Source of the DNA: Pseudonocardia terrae
Lineage (GTDB): Bacteria > Actinomycetota > Actinomycetes > Mycobacteriales > Pseudonocardiaceae
Assembly: GCF_021343995.1 (NCBI RefSeq)
Contig: NZ_JAJTTE010000017.1
Coordinates: 1-64,000, forward strand
DNA: 64,000 nt
Reading direction: 5' to 3'
In this document: positions 45,598 through 54,403 of the stretch, one piece after another
How positions within the stretch are numbered: position 1 is the first letter of the stretch
Layout of the letters: each line of letters starts with the position of its first letter
The notes under the pieces: model-generated
What the model was told of the DNA's origin: nothing
The model's database searches: none
Seen by the model: only the letters and a program-made list of their open reading frames with translations
Made by a program: the position numbers and the translations under genes

Positions 45598-47252
45598 ACA
45601 CCGCCGTGATGAACACCGCTCCGGACACCGGCGGCAACGTGATGCTGCTGGTCCTGCTCCTCCTGCCGCTCCTCGGCGCCCTGCTGATGTACCCGCTGCG
45701 GACCAACGTCCCGGCGGCCAAGGCCGTGGCGATGGCGACGGCGCTGCTGGAGTTCGTCCTCGTCGTCGTGACCTGGGTGGGGTACTCCACCGACGCCGCG
45801 AGCTCGGGCGAGCGCTTCCAGTACGTGTTCTCGGTGCCGTGGATCCCGGCGTTCGGCACGCACCTGGCCTTCGGCATCGACGGCATCGCGCTCGTCCTGA
45901 TCGCGCTGACGGCCTTCCTCGTGCCCGGCCTGATGCTCTTCGCCTGGGCGGAGAAGCTGCCGGAGGGCCGCACGGCGTCGGGCTACTTCGCCCTGCTGCT
46001 GGCCACCCAGGCCACGCTGATGGGCGTCTTCACCGCCACGGACGTGTTCCTGTTCTACGTCTTCTTCGAGGCGATGCTCATCCCGATGTACTTCCTCATC
46101 GGGCGCTTCGGCGGCCCGAACCGGCAGTACGCCTCGGTGAAGTTCTTCCTGTACTCGCTGCTCGGCGGGCTGATCATGCTGGCCTCGTTGATCGGGCTGT
46201 ACGTGACGAGCGCCGACCAGCTCGGCGCCGGCACGTTCACCTGGAGCGACCTGCAGTCGATCGCGCAGAGCACGCCGACGTCGACCCAGATCTGGCTGTT
46301 CCTGGGCTTCTTCGTGGCCTTCGCGATCAAGGCGCCGCTGGTGCCCTTCCACACCTGGCTGCCCGACGCCGGTGCCGAGGCCCCGATCGTGGCCGCGGTC
46401 CTGCTCGTCGGCGTGCTGGACAAGGTGGGCACCTACGGCTTCCTGCGCTACTGCCTGCCGCTGTTCCCGCAGGCCAGCCAGATCCTGGCGCCGCTGGTGC
46501 TGGTGCTGGCGGTCATCGGGATCATCTACGGCGCGCTGCTCGCCGTGGGGCAGAAGGACATGAGCCGCTTCGTGGCCTACACGTCGATCGCGCACTTCGG
46601 CTTCATCGCGCTCGGCACGTTCGCCTTCTCCAGCCAGGCCTTCGCCGGCGCGACGCTGTACATGGTCAACCACGGGCTCTCCACCGGCATGCTGTTCGTG
46701 ATGGTCGGCCTGCTGGTGGCCCGCGGCGGGTCCCGGCTGACGCGCGACTACGGCGGCGTCTCGAAGCTCGCGCCGCTGCTGGCCGGCTGCCTGCTGCTGG
46801 CGGGGATGTCGTCGCTGGCCCTGCCCGGCACCAACTCGTTCGTCAGCGAGTTCCTGGTGCTGGTCGGGTCGTTCCCGCGGGAGCCGGTCGCGACGATCAT
46901 CGCGACCGTCGGCATCATCTTCGCCGCGCTCTACATCCTGTGGTTCTACCAGCAGACGATGCAGGGCCCGGTGCGCGGCAACGCCGTGATCCGGGCGCTG
47001 GAGGCCGGCGGCGTGGGCGGGCCGGGGGCGATGATCGACCCCGCCGTGGCCGCGGAGCGCGGCTCCGGCTTCCCCGACCTCACCAGGCGTGAGATCGGCG
47101 TGCTGGCCCCGCTGATCGTCGTCATCGTGGTGCTCGGGTTCTTCCCGGGCCCGGTGCTCGACGTGGTCAATCCGTCCGTGCAGTCGACGATCACCGAGGT
47201 CGGGCTGCCCGACCCGGTGCCGGCCGGCGGCGTCGTGGGAGGTGTCCGGTGA
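45594..47252 (+). CDS. nuoM: NADH-quinone oxidoreductase subunit M
   Basis: 552 aa from ATG 45594. Antiporter-like subunit with FYVFFEAMLIPMYFLIGRFG (key glutamate in helix 5), FAIKAPLVPFHTWLPDAGAE and DKVGTYGFLRYCLPLFP. About fourteen membrane helices. GTGA overlap with nuoN. Confidence 0.96.
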   Translation: MNTAVMNTAPDTGGNVMLLVLLLLPLLGALLMYPLRTNVPAAKAVAMATALLEFVLVVVTWVGYSTDAASSGERFQYVFSVPWIPAFGTHLAFGIDGIALVLIALTAFLVPGLMLFAWAEKLPEGRTASGYFALLLATQATLMGVFTATDVFLFYVFFEAMLIPMYFLIGRFGGPNRQYASVKFFLYSLLGGLIMLASLIGLYVTSADQLGAGTFTWSDLQSIAQSTPTSTQIWLFLGFFVAFAIKAPLVPFHTWLPDAGAEAPIVAAVLLVGVLDKVGTYGFLRYCLPLFPQASQILAPLVLVLAVIGIIYGALLAVGQKDMSRFVAYTSIAHFGFIALGTFAFSSQAFAGATLYMVNHGLSTGMLFVMVGLLVARGGSRLTRDYGGVSKLAPLLAGCLLLAGMSSLALPGTNSFVSEFLVLVGSFPREPVATIIATVGIIFAALYILWFYQQTMQGPVRGNAVIRALEAGGVGGPGAMIDPAVAAERGSGFPDLTRREIGVLAPLIVVIVVLGFFPGPVLDVVNPSVQSTITEVGLPDPVPAGGVVGGVR

Positions 47253-48865
47253 TCGCGCTCGCCCAGGTGGCCCCGCTGACGGCGCCACCCATCGACTACG
47301 CGGCCATCGCGCCGCTGCTCGTCGTGCTCGGCGGCGCGTGCGTCTCCGTGCTGTTCGAGGCGTTCCTGCCGCGCCACCAGCGCTGGCCCGCGCAGGTCGC
47401 GCTGTCCGTGCTGGTCGTCGCGGTCGCGGGGATCGCGCTCGGCGTCTACGCCGGCACGGCGCCCGCGGCGGGGATCGTCACCCTGGCCACGGCGCTGTCC
47501 GTCGACGGCCCGACGCTGTTCCTGTGGGGCACGCTGCTGGTGCTCGGGTTCGGCTCGCTCCTGTTGATCGCCGACCGCTCGGTGGAACCGGGCGGCGCGT
47601 TCCTCGCCTCCGCGGTGGAGCGGGCGTCGGTCGCGGCCGCGCCGGGCACCACGAGCGGGCCCACCGGTGTCGACCCGGAGCACGTCGACCGGTCCTACGG
47701 GGCGCCCGGCGAGGCGCCGACGATGCAGACCGAGGTCTTCCCGTTCGTGCTGTTCGCGCTCGGCGGGATGATGGCCTTCGTCGCGGCGAACGACCTGCTC
47801 ACGATGTTCGTGGCGCTCGAGGTGCTCTCGCTGCCGCTGTACCTGGTGTGCGGGCTGGCACGGCGCCGGCGGCTGCTGTCGCAGGAGGCCGCGGTCAAGT
47901 ACTTCCTGCTCGGGGCGTTCGCGTCGGCGTTCTTCCTCTACGGGCTCGCGCTGCTCTACGGCTACGCCGGCTCGGTCAAGCTCGTCGCCATCGCGACCGC
48001 CGCGGTGGGCACGCCGAAGTCCGACGCGCTGCTGTTCGGCGGGCTCGCGCTGCTCGTCGTCGGGCTGCTGTTCAAGGGCTCGGTCGGCCCGTTCCACACC
48101 TGGACGCCCGACGTCTACCAGGGCGCGCCCACGCCGATCACCGCGTTCATGGCGGCCTGCACCAAGGTCGCGGCGTTCGGGGCGCTGCTGCGCGTGCTGC
48201 ACGTGGCCTTCGGGTCCACGCACTGGGAGTGGCGCGGGGTGATGTGGGTCGTCGCGATCGCCTCCATGGCGATCGGCGCGGTGCTCGGCCTCACCCAGAC
48301 CGACCTCAAGCGCATGATCGCCTACTCGTCGGTGGCGCACGCCGGGTTCCTGCTGCTCGGTGTCATGGCGATCACGCCGGAGGGCGTGTCGTCGACGCTG
48401 TTCTACCTGCTGGCCTACGGCTTCACCACGCTCGCCGTGTTCGGCGTGATCTCGCTGGTGCGCAACGCCGACGGCGAGGCCACCCACCTGTCCCAGTGGG
48501 CAGGGCTGGCGAAACGCTCGCCGATCCTCGCCGGTGTGATGACCTTCCTGTTGCTCGGCCTCGCCGGCATCCCGCTCACCAGCGGGTTCACCGCGAAGTT
48601 CGCGGTGTTCTCGGCGGCGCTCGGGGACGGGATGGCGCCGCTGGTCGTCATCGCGCTGGTGTTCTCGGCGGTGGCCGCGTTCTTCTACCTGCGGGTGATC
48701 GTGCTGATGTACTTCAGCGAGACGCCGGAGGACGGGCCCACGGTCACCGTGCCGGGCGCGTTCACCACGGTCGCGGTCACGCTCGGCGTCGTGGTGACCC
48801 TGCTGCTGGGTGTCGTCCCGACGCTGGTGCTCGGCTGGGCCGGCGCGGGCGGCCTCACGGGCTGA
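47249..48865 (+). CDS. nuoN: NADH-quinone oxidoreductase subunit N
   Basis: 538 aa from GTG 47249. Third antiporter-like subunit: FVALEVLSLPLYLVCGL, EAAVKYFLLGAFASAFFLYG, FKGSVGPFHTWTPDVYQGAP. Residues ~105-150 form a hydrophilic insert between helices 3 and 4, usual in actinobacterial NuoN. Last nuo gene; the prenyl synthase follows after 29 bases. Confidence 0.96.
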   Translation: MIALAQVAPLTAPPIDYAAIAPLLVVLGGACVSVLFEAFLPRHQRWPAQVALSVLVVAVAGIALGVYAGTAPAAGIVTLATALSVDGPTLFLWGTLLVLGFGSLLLIADRSVEPGGAFLASAVERASVAAAPGTTSGPTGVDPEHVDRSYGAPGEAPTMQTEVFPFVLFALGGMMAFVAANDLLTMFVALEVLSLPLYLVCGLARRRRLLSQEAAVKYFLLGAFASAFFLYGLALLYGYAGSVKLVAIATAAVGTPKSDALLFGGLALLVVGLLFKGSVGPFHTWTPDVYQGAPTPITAFMAACTKVAAFGALLRVLHVAFGSTHWEWRGVMWVVAIASMAIGAVLGLTQTDLKRMIAYSSVAHAGFLLLGVMAITPEGVSSTLFYLLAYGFTTLAVFGVISLVRNADGEATHLSQWAGLAKRSPILAGVMTFLLLGLAGIPLTSGFTAKFAVFSAALGDGMAPLVVIALVFSAVAAFFYLRVIVLMYFSETPEDGPTVTVPGAFTTVAVTLGVVVTLLLGVVPTLVLGWAGAGGLTG

Positions 48866-48894
48866 CCACGGGAACGCCTCGTAGGCTGGTGCGC

Positions 48895-49893
48895 GTGGAG
48901 ACGCAGAGCGTGGCGGGTGTGGAGCTCGCCGACCCGGACCTGGCCGCCGCGACGGCGCGCGGGCTCGAGGGGGTGGAGGAGCTGCTGCACCGTGAGGTGC
49001 ACAGCGACTACCACTTCGTCAGCGAGACGTCCCTGCACCTGATCGACGCCGGCGGGAAGCGGTTCCGGCCGCTGTTCACCCTGCTCAGCGCGCAGATCGG
49101 GCCCGCGCCGGACGGGGACGAGGTCGTGCGGGCCGCCGCCGTCGTCGAGCTGGTGCACCTGGCCACGCTCTACCACGACGACGTCATGGACTCGGCCACC
49201 ATGCGCCGCGGGGCCGAGAGCGCCAACCACCGCTGGGACAACACGGTCGCGATCCTGACCGGCGACTTCCTGTTCGCGCACGCGTCACGGCTCGTGGCCG
49301 ACCTCGGGCCCGACGCCGTGCGGATCATCGCCGAGACCTTCGCCGAGCTGGTCACGGGGCAGATGCGCGAGACCCGCGGGCCCGGTCCGTCGGACGACCC
49401 GGTGCGGCACTACCTGCAGGTCATCGCCGAGAAGACCGGCTCGCTGATCGCCACCGCGGGCCGGTACGGCGGGATGTTCTCCGGCTGCACCCCCGAGCAG
49501 GTCGAGTCGCTGCACCGCTTCGGCGCCACGATCGGCACGGCCTTCCAGATCTCGGACGACATCATCGACATCGCCTCGCCCTCGCTCGACTCGGGCAAGA
49601 CGCCGGGCACGGACCTGCGCGAGGGCGTGCACACCCTGCCGATGCTGTACGCGCTGCAGGACCCGGGCTGCCCCGAGCGGCTGCGGTCGCTGCTGTCCGC
49701 GCCCATCCAGGCCGACGCGGAGGTCGAGGAGGCCCTGGAGCTGCTGCGCTCCGGCCCCGGGATCCCGCAGGCCAAGGACACCCTCGCCGGGTACGCCCAG
49801 GAGGCCCGCGCCGAGCTGGGCAAGCTTCCCGCCTGCCCCGCCACCGAGGCCCTCGGCACCCTCACGGGCTACACGATCGACCGCATCGCCTGA
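48895..49893 (+). CDS. long-chain polyprenyl diphosphate synthase (menaquinone side chain)
   Basis: 332 aa from GTG 48895 (GTG 48889 also possible). Trans-prenyltransferase with both Asp-rich motifs: LYHDDVMDSA (first) and ISDDIIDIA (second), plus GGKRFRPLF and GDFLFAHAS. Homologous to GrcC/HepB-type synthases making the C40-C45 chain; chain length cannot be read by eye. 29 bases after nuoN, so probably in the same transcript, coupling quinone tail synthesis to complex I. Confidence 0.9.
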   Translation: METQSVAGVELADPDLAAATARGLEGVEELLHREVHSDYHFVSETSLHLIDAGGKRFRPLFTLLSAQIGPAPDGDEVVRAAAVVELVHLATLYHDDVMDSATMRRGAESANHRWDNTVAILTGDFLFAHASRLVADLGPDAVRIIAETFAELVTGQMRETRGPGPSDDPVRHYLQVIAEKTGSLIATAGRYGGMFSGCTPEQVESLHRFGATIGTAFQISDDIIDIASPSLDSGKTPGTDLREGVHTLPMLYALQDPGCPERLRSLLSAPIQADAEVEEALELLRSGPGIPQAKDTLAGYAQEARAELGKLPACPATEALGTLTGYTIDRIA

Positions 49894-49904
49894 CCCACCC
49901 CCGC

Positions 49905-49978
49905 GAGTCGGAGTTCCGGCCGCGCGAGTCGGGGTGTGGGCTCCCGCGAGTCGGGGTGTGGGCTTCGGCGAGTCGGGG
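49905..49978 (+). repeat. 22-bp intergenic tandem repeat, array C (four copies)
   Basis: GAGTCGG units begin at 49905, 49926, 49948 and 49970, spaced 21, 22 and 22; the middle two share GAGTCGGGGTGTGGGCT exactly with array A. It fills the 85 bases between the convergent prenyl synthase and RarD-like genes and ends at the RarD stop codon. Confidence 0.9.
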
Positions 49979-50920
49979 TCAGCGGGTCTCGGGCGCGGGG
50001 GTGGGCAGGAACTCTGCGCCCGGACGGGTGCGGGTGCGGGTGGCCCGGACCAGGTCGACGGTGAAGACGGCCAGGGCGATCCACACCAGCCCGAAGCCGA
50101 GCCACCGGGACAGCGGCATGGCCTCGCCGTTGACCAGCACGCCGTAGAGGAACTGCATCGTGGGCGTGAGGTACATGAGCGTGCCGAGCGTGGTGAGCGG
50201 GATCAGCCGGGCCGCGGCGCCGTAGAGCAGCAACGGCAGGGCGGTGACCGGGCCGGCGAGCACCATCATCGCGGCGTGGAAGCCGCCCAGCGAGGTGAAC
50301 GTGCCGTGGCCGCTCACCTGCAGGTAGATCACGAACGCGAGCGCGAGCGGCCCGACCACGAGCCCCTCGCCCGTCAGGCTCGCCGTCGAGGGCAGCGCGA
50401 CCTTCTTCTTCATCAGCCCGTACACCCCGAACGACACGGCCAGGATCAGCCCGAGCCAGGGCGGGCTCCCGCTCCCCACACTGATCACGACGACCGCGAG
50501 CGCCGCGATCCCCAACGCCACGACCTGGGCGCGGTTCGGCCGCTCCCGGAGCACGAGGACGCCGAGCAGCACGCTCACCAGCGGGCTCATGTAGTAGCCG
50601 AGGGCGATGTCGACGACGCGCTGGATCGAGACGCCGTAGATGAACACGCCCCAGTTGACGGTGATCACCGTGGCCGCGGCCGCGATCGTCAGCCATCCGC
50701 GGCCCGACAGGGTCCGCAGCGCGCCCCAGCCCCGGAGCAGGGTGAGCAGGCCCGCCATCAGGACCATCGTCCACAGGATCCGGTGCGCGAGGACCTCGAC
50801 GGGTCCGGAGGGATCGAGCAGCGGCCAGAACGCCGGGAAGAGACCCCAGACGACGTGTGCGGCGACGCCGAGGCCGACGCCCCGGTGGTCCAGCTCCGGT
50901 GCGGCTTCCGTGACGCTCAC
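49979..50920 (-). CDS. rarD: RarD-like EamA-family transporter
   Basis: 313 aa from GTG 50920. About ten membrane helices in two EamA repeats. RarD signature: GVAAHVVWGLFPAFWPLLDP, EVLAHRILWTMVLMA, TVNWGVFIYGVSIQRVVDIALGYYMSPLVSV split over helices 3-4, and YLTPTMQFLYGVLVNGEAM near the end. Substrate unknown (historically chloramphenicol-linked by name only). Confidence 0.88.
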   Translation of the reverse strand: MSVTEAAPELDHRGVGLGVAAHVVWGLFPAFWPLLDPSGPVEVLAHRILWTMVLMAGLLTLLRGWGALRTLSGRGWLTIAAAATVITVNWGVFIYGVSIQRVVDIALGYYMSPLVSVLLGVLVLRERPNRAQVVALGIAALAVVVISVGSGSPPWLGLILAVSFGVYGLMKKKVALPSTASLTGEGLVVGPLALAFVIYLQVSGHGTFTSLGGFHAAMMVLAGPVTALPLLLYGAAARLIPLTTLGTLMYLTPTMQFLYGVLVNGEAMPLSRWLGFGLVWIALAVFTVDLVRATRTRTRPGAEFLPTPAPETR

Positions 50921-51071
50921 CGCTCCATCAGAACATCCGACCGCTGAATGTTCGAGCGTGAAACAGATCGCGCTCGGGCGGCCGCACCCGGCACGCTCTC
51001 GTGACGCGCGCGAGACCGCCCCGTGACGCCGATGGGTGAACGTCGTCCTTCCGGTCGACGGAAGGGGAGCG

Positions 51072-51623
51072 GTGGGGACGACCGCAGGAGTCGGCCGGTC
51101 GCGGCGTGCGCGGTGGATCGCGGCCGCGGTGCTGGTGCCCGCGGGCCTGGCCGCGATCGGGCTGCTGTGGGTCCGTCCCGCGCCCGACGGCCCCGGCCCT
51201 GGCGGTGGCGCACCCGTGACGGCCCCGCCGTCGTCGGCCGTCGTGCCGACCGCCGCCACCGAGCCGCCGCCCGGCGTGGCCGTCGACCGGTCGGGCGTCG
51301 AGCGCCTCCTCGCCGGGTCGCCGCTGCTGTTCGACGGCGAGAGCGCACGACTGCGGCCCGCGACGGCCGCCACGGTGCAGCAGCTCGCCCGCCTGCTCGA
51401 CGCCATGCCCGGCGTCCCCGTCCGGCTCGTCGGGCACACCGCCGACCTGCCCGGACCGGCGGAGCGCGCGGTGCGCCTGTCCCGGGAGCGGGCCGAGGCC
51501 GTGGCGGCGGCGCTGCTCGCGGCCGGGGTCGATCCACAGCGGATCACGGCCGACGGCGTGGGCGACGCGGGCCCGCTCGACACCCCGGAGGCGAGCCGGC
51601 GGGTCGAGGTGCTGCTGGGGTAG
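51072..51623 (+). CDS. OmpA-domain protein (ArfA-like)
   Basis: 183 aa from GTG 51072; GTG 51036 is in frame and possible. One N-terminal membrane helix (ARWIAAAVLVPAGLAAIGLLW), a Pro/Ala linker, then an OmpA C-terminal domain: LLFDGESARLRP, VRLVGHTADLPG, LSRERAEAVAAALLAAGVDPQRI, SRRVEVLL, with the Asp and Arg used to bind diaminopimelate. Anchors membrane to peptidoglycan. With the next gene it resembles the mycobacterial ArfA-ArfC arrangement. Confidence 0.82.
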   Translation: MGTTAGVGRSRRARWIAAAVLVPAGLAAIGLLWVRPAPDGPGPGGGAPVTAPPSSAVVPTAATEPPPGVAVDRSGVERLLAGSPLLFDGESARLRPATAATVQQLARLLDAMPGVPVRLVGHTADLPGPAERAVRLSRERAEAVAAALLAAGVDPQRITADGVGDAGPLDTPEASRRVEVLLG

Positions 51624-51659
51624 CGGATCACGGGTCCGGAGCGATGGACAGGGCGGGAG

Positions 51660-52184
51660 GTGGCGGGCGTGGGGGCACTGTTCGCACAGATGTGGCTGCT
51701 CTGCCTCGTCGCGTTCCTGCTCGGCGCGCTGCTGACCTGGCTGTTGGTGGCCCGTCCGGCCCGCCGGGAGGCGGCGCGCGCCCGGGCGGCGGCCGGACGT
51801 CGCGACGAGCCGGTGGATCCCGTCCGCGCGGCCCAGGCCCCGCCGACGCCGATCCCCGGCGTGCCCCGGCACGCCCGGACCTCCCGCGACGGCGACGCGC
51901 TGCCCGCCCTCGGCCGCCGACGTCGGTCGGGCTCGTCGGCCCTCGGCGCGCCGGCCCGGCTGCGGCACGGCACCCCGGAGGGGGCGTCGCACGCGGCCGG
52001 CGACGGGCCCGTCGTGCCACCGCAGCCCGGTCCCGGCCCGCGTGGCGGCGGCTCCGACGGGCCGGTCGTGCCGCCGCAGGACCGTGGGCACGCCCTGTTC
52101 ACCCCGCCCGAGCCGCGCGCACCCGAGCCCGACGAGCCGCCCGACGTCCCGCCGCGCCGCGAGCCCCCGGACGACCGGCGCTGA
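51660..52184 (+). CDS. single-pass membrane protein with a disordered tail (ArfC-like)
   Basis: 174 aa from GTG 51660. One membrane helix at residues ~8-30 (MWLLCLVAFLLGALLTWLLV) followed by basic RPARRE; the rest is Pro/Gly/Arg-rich. The helix and following ARP(A)RRE motif recall mycobacterial ArfC, and the gene directly follows an OmpA-domain gene as in arfABC. Similarity is short, so moderate confidence. GPVVPPQ occurs twice in the tail. Confidence 0.6.
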   Translation: MAGVGALFAQMWLLCLVAFLLGALLTWLLVARPARREAARARAAAGRRDEPVDPVRAAQAPPTPIPGVPRHARTSRDGDALPALGRRRRSGSSALGAPARLRHGTPEGASHAAGDGPVVPPQPGPGPRGGGSDGPVVPPQDRGHALFTPPEPRAPEPDEPPDVPPRREPPDDRR

Positions 52185-52235
52185 CCGTGGCGCGGCGTCG
52201 GGCGGCAGCCCTCGATCCCGGACGGGGAGCGGCCG

Positions 52236-53531
52236 TCAGACCCCGGCCGGAGCCTGGTTGCGGTCCACGTTGCCGGGCAGCGGCGGAGTGGCGGCCACGT
52301 CGTCGCCGGCCTCCTTGTGGAACTTCCCGTCCTTCATGATGTAGTGCAGCTTCGTCCGGTCCTGCAGGACGGTGATGTCGGCGAGCGGGTCGCCGTCGAC
52401 GAGCAGCAGGTCGGCGAGGTAGCCGGGCTGGACCTTGCCCAGCTCGTCGGGCCGCAGCATGATCTCGCCGCCCCAGGCGGTGGCGGAGATGATCGCCTCC
52501 ATCGGGGTGAAGCCCAGCAGCTCCACGAAGTGCTGCAGGTCCCGGGCGTAGGTGCCGTGCGGGGTCCAGGCGAAGCCGTAGTCGCCGCCGGGCAGGACCT
52601 TGATCCCGCGCCGGTGCATCTCGCGCAGCCCGGCGATGGCCATCTCCAGTTCCTTCTTGTACCCGACGGCCTCGGCGGCCTCCTGCGGGAACCCGAAGGC
52701 CTCGGCCTCGTACAGGGTGGCGACGAGCCAGTTGATCCCGGGTGCGACGAACACCCAGTCCTTGTTGGCCTCGAGCATGTCCATGCCCTCGGCGTCGGTG
52801 AAGCTGGCGTGGTAGATGACGTCGACGTGGTGACGCACGCACATCTTCACGCTCTCGGCGCTGCGGGCGTGGGCGCAGACCCGCTTGCCGCGCCGGTGCG
52901 CCTCGGCGACGGCGGCGGCCACCTCCTCGTCGGAGAAGTAGGTGTCCTCGGCGCGCTGGGTGCCGGTGATCTCCTCGCCGGTCATCGACAGCTTGATCTG
53001 GTCCACACCGATGTCGATCAGCTCGCGGACGGCCTTGCGCATGCCCTCCGGCCCGTCGGCGAACTTGGTGATCGACTTGATCAGCGCCCCGCCGGTCACC
53101 GCAATCTCCGGCCCGTTGGCCAGGTAGCGGGGGCCGGGGATGCGGCCGGCGTTGATCGCGTCGCGGCAGACGACGTCGAGCCGGTCCTTGGCCGAGGCCG
53201 CACCGAGGCACATCGTGTAGCCGGAGTCGATGTAGGTCCGCGCGGACTCGATGGCGAAGAGCAGGTGTTCCTCGACCGGCATGGTGCCCAGGCCGTCGAG
53301 GTCGGCGGAGTTGTTCCAGGTGAAGTGGGTGTGGGCGTCGCACAGCCCGGACATCAGGGTCCGGCCGCGGCCCTCCACCACCCGTGCCCCGTCGGTGCGG
53401 GACGGGTCGACGCTGCCGACCGCGGTGATCCGGTCGCCCTCGACCAGGACGTCCCCGCGGTACGGGTCGGCGCCGGTGGAGTCGAGGATCGAGACGTCAC
53501 GGAACAGGGTCTTGCTGGTCGTGGTGGGCAC
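52236..53531 (-). CDS. metal-dependent amidohydrolase (imidazolonepropionase/prolidase-like)
   Basis: 431 aa from GTG 53531, behind GAGGAGGGG. Amidohydrolase-superfamily barrel: LMSGLCDAHTHFTW (HxH), QIKLSMTGEE with the lysine position, RVCAHARS and VIYHASF histidines, and VLPGGDYGF aspartate; a C-terminal beta-sandwich segment GYLADLLLVDGDPLADITVL. Hydrolyses an amide or cyclic amide; substrate unknown. Third gene of a unit with an alpha/beta hydrolase and a FAH-family enzyme under a FadR-type regulator. Confidence 0.87.
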   Translation of the reverse strand: MPTTTSKTLFRDVSILDSTGADPYRGDVLVEGDRITAVGSVDPSRTDGARVVEGRGRTLMSGLCDAHTHFTWNNSADLDGLGTMPVEEHLLFAIESARTYIDSGYTMCLGAASAKDRLDVVCRDAINAGRIPGPRYLANGPEIAVTGGALIKSITKFADGPEGMRKAVRELIDIGVDQIKLSMTGEEITGTQRAEDTYFSDEEVAAAVAEAHRRGKRVCAHARSAESVKMCVRHHVDVIYHASFTDAEGMDMLEANKDWVFVAPGINWLVATLYEAEAFGFPQEAAEAVGYKKELEMAIAGLREMHRRGIKVLPGGDYGFAWTPHGTYARDLQHFVELLGFTPMEAIISATAWGGEIMLRPDELGKVQPGYLADLLLVDGDPLADITVLQDRTKLHYIMKDGKFHKEAGDDVAATPPLPGNVDRNQAPAGV

Positions 53532-53598
53532 GGTGCCCCTCCTCTTCCTTGAGGTTCTGGCGGGCTCACCCCGGGCGGTCGCCCCGGGCAGGGGTGGG

Positions 53599-54360
53599 TC
53601 AGAGGAACTTGAGCAGGTGGTCGGTGACCGGGCGGGCCGCCTCGAGCGCGGTCCAGTGGCCGACACCGGGCAGGATCTCGACGGTCGCGGACCCGTGGGC
53701 CTCGGCCAGCTCGCGGCTGGCCTCGGGCGGGCCGACCTTGTCCTCGTCGCCGGTGATCAGCAGCAGCGGCAGCGCGGGGTCGACGGGGCCCGGATCGGTG
53801 GCGTCGGCGAGGGCCTCGCAGTTGCGCGCGTAGCCCTCCGGGTCCTGGCGCATGACCAGCTCCCGGACGAACGCGGCGACCTCCGGCTTCTCGGTCCGGG
53901 TGGTCTCGGACAGGGCGTTGGCGACGACGCCGGGCGCGACGGCGGCGGTGCCCTGCTCGCGCAGGACCGCGGCCCGGTCGCGCTGCGCCTGGCGACCGGC
54001 CTCGGCGGGCTCGCGGACGGCACCGAGCAGCGTCAGGGAGCTGACGCGGTCGCGGTACCGGCGGGCGAACTCGCGCACCACGAGGGTGCCCATCGAGTGC
54101 CCGACCACGTGCGCCGTCGCGACGCCGGCCTGGTCGAGCACGCCCGCCAGGTCGTCGGCGTGCGACCCTATGTCGATCCCGTCGGCGACCGGGGAACGGC
54201 CCGCGCCGGCGGAGTCGACCCGGATCACGGTGTGCGAGCCGGCGAGCGCGTCGGCCTGGACCTGGTAGAAGTTCGAGGTCCCGCCGAGCCCGTGCACGAA
54301 CAGGACCGCAGGGCCCTCGCCCTCGATCTCGACGGCCAGTTCCTTGCCGTTGACGTTCAC
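53599..54360 (-). CDS. alpha/beta hydrolase
   Basis: 253 aa from GTG 54360. Catalytic triad visible: nucleophile in VVGHSMGTLV, Asp in LLITGDEDKVGPPEAS, His in LPGVGHWTALE; oxyanion loop FVHGLGGTSNF. Resembles 3-oxoadipate enol-lactonase/MhpC-type esterases. 43 bases after the FAH-family gene, so probably co-transcribed; a ring-cleavage or lactone step is inference. Confidence 0.88.
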   Translation of the reverse strand: MNVNGKELAVEIEGEGPAVLFVHGLGGTSNFYQVQADALAGSHTVIRVDSAGAGRSPVADGIDIGSHADDLAGVLDQAGVATAHVVGHSMGTLVVREFARRYRDRVSSLTLLGAVREPAEAGRQAQRDRAAVLREQGTAAVAPGVVANALSETTRTEKPEVAAFVRELVMRQDPEGYARNCEALADATDPGPVDPALPLLLITGDEDKVGPPEASRELAEAHGSATVEILPGVGHWTALEAARPVTDHLLKFL

Positions 54361-54403
54361 GTCTCTCCTTCGGTGGTGGTGGGTGTGCGTGCCGGCGGGC
54401 CGA

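Noticed and set aside
50931..50956. LexA/SOS box upstream of rarD and the OmpA gene
   Set aside because: GAACAT and ATGTTC half-sites are present but too far apart for the actinobacterial TCGAAC-N4-GTTCGA spacing.
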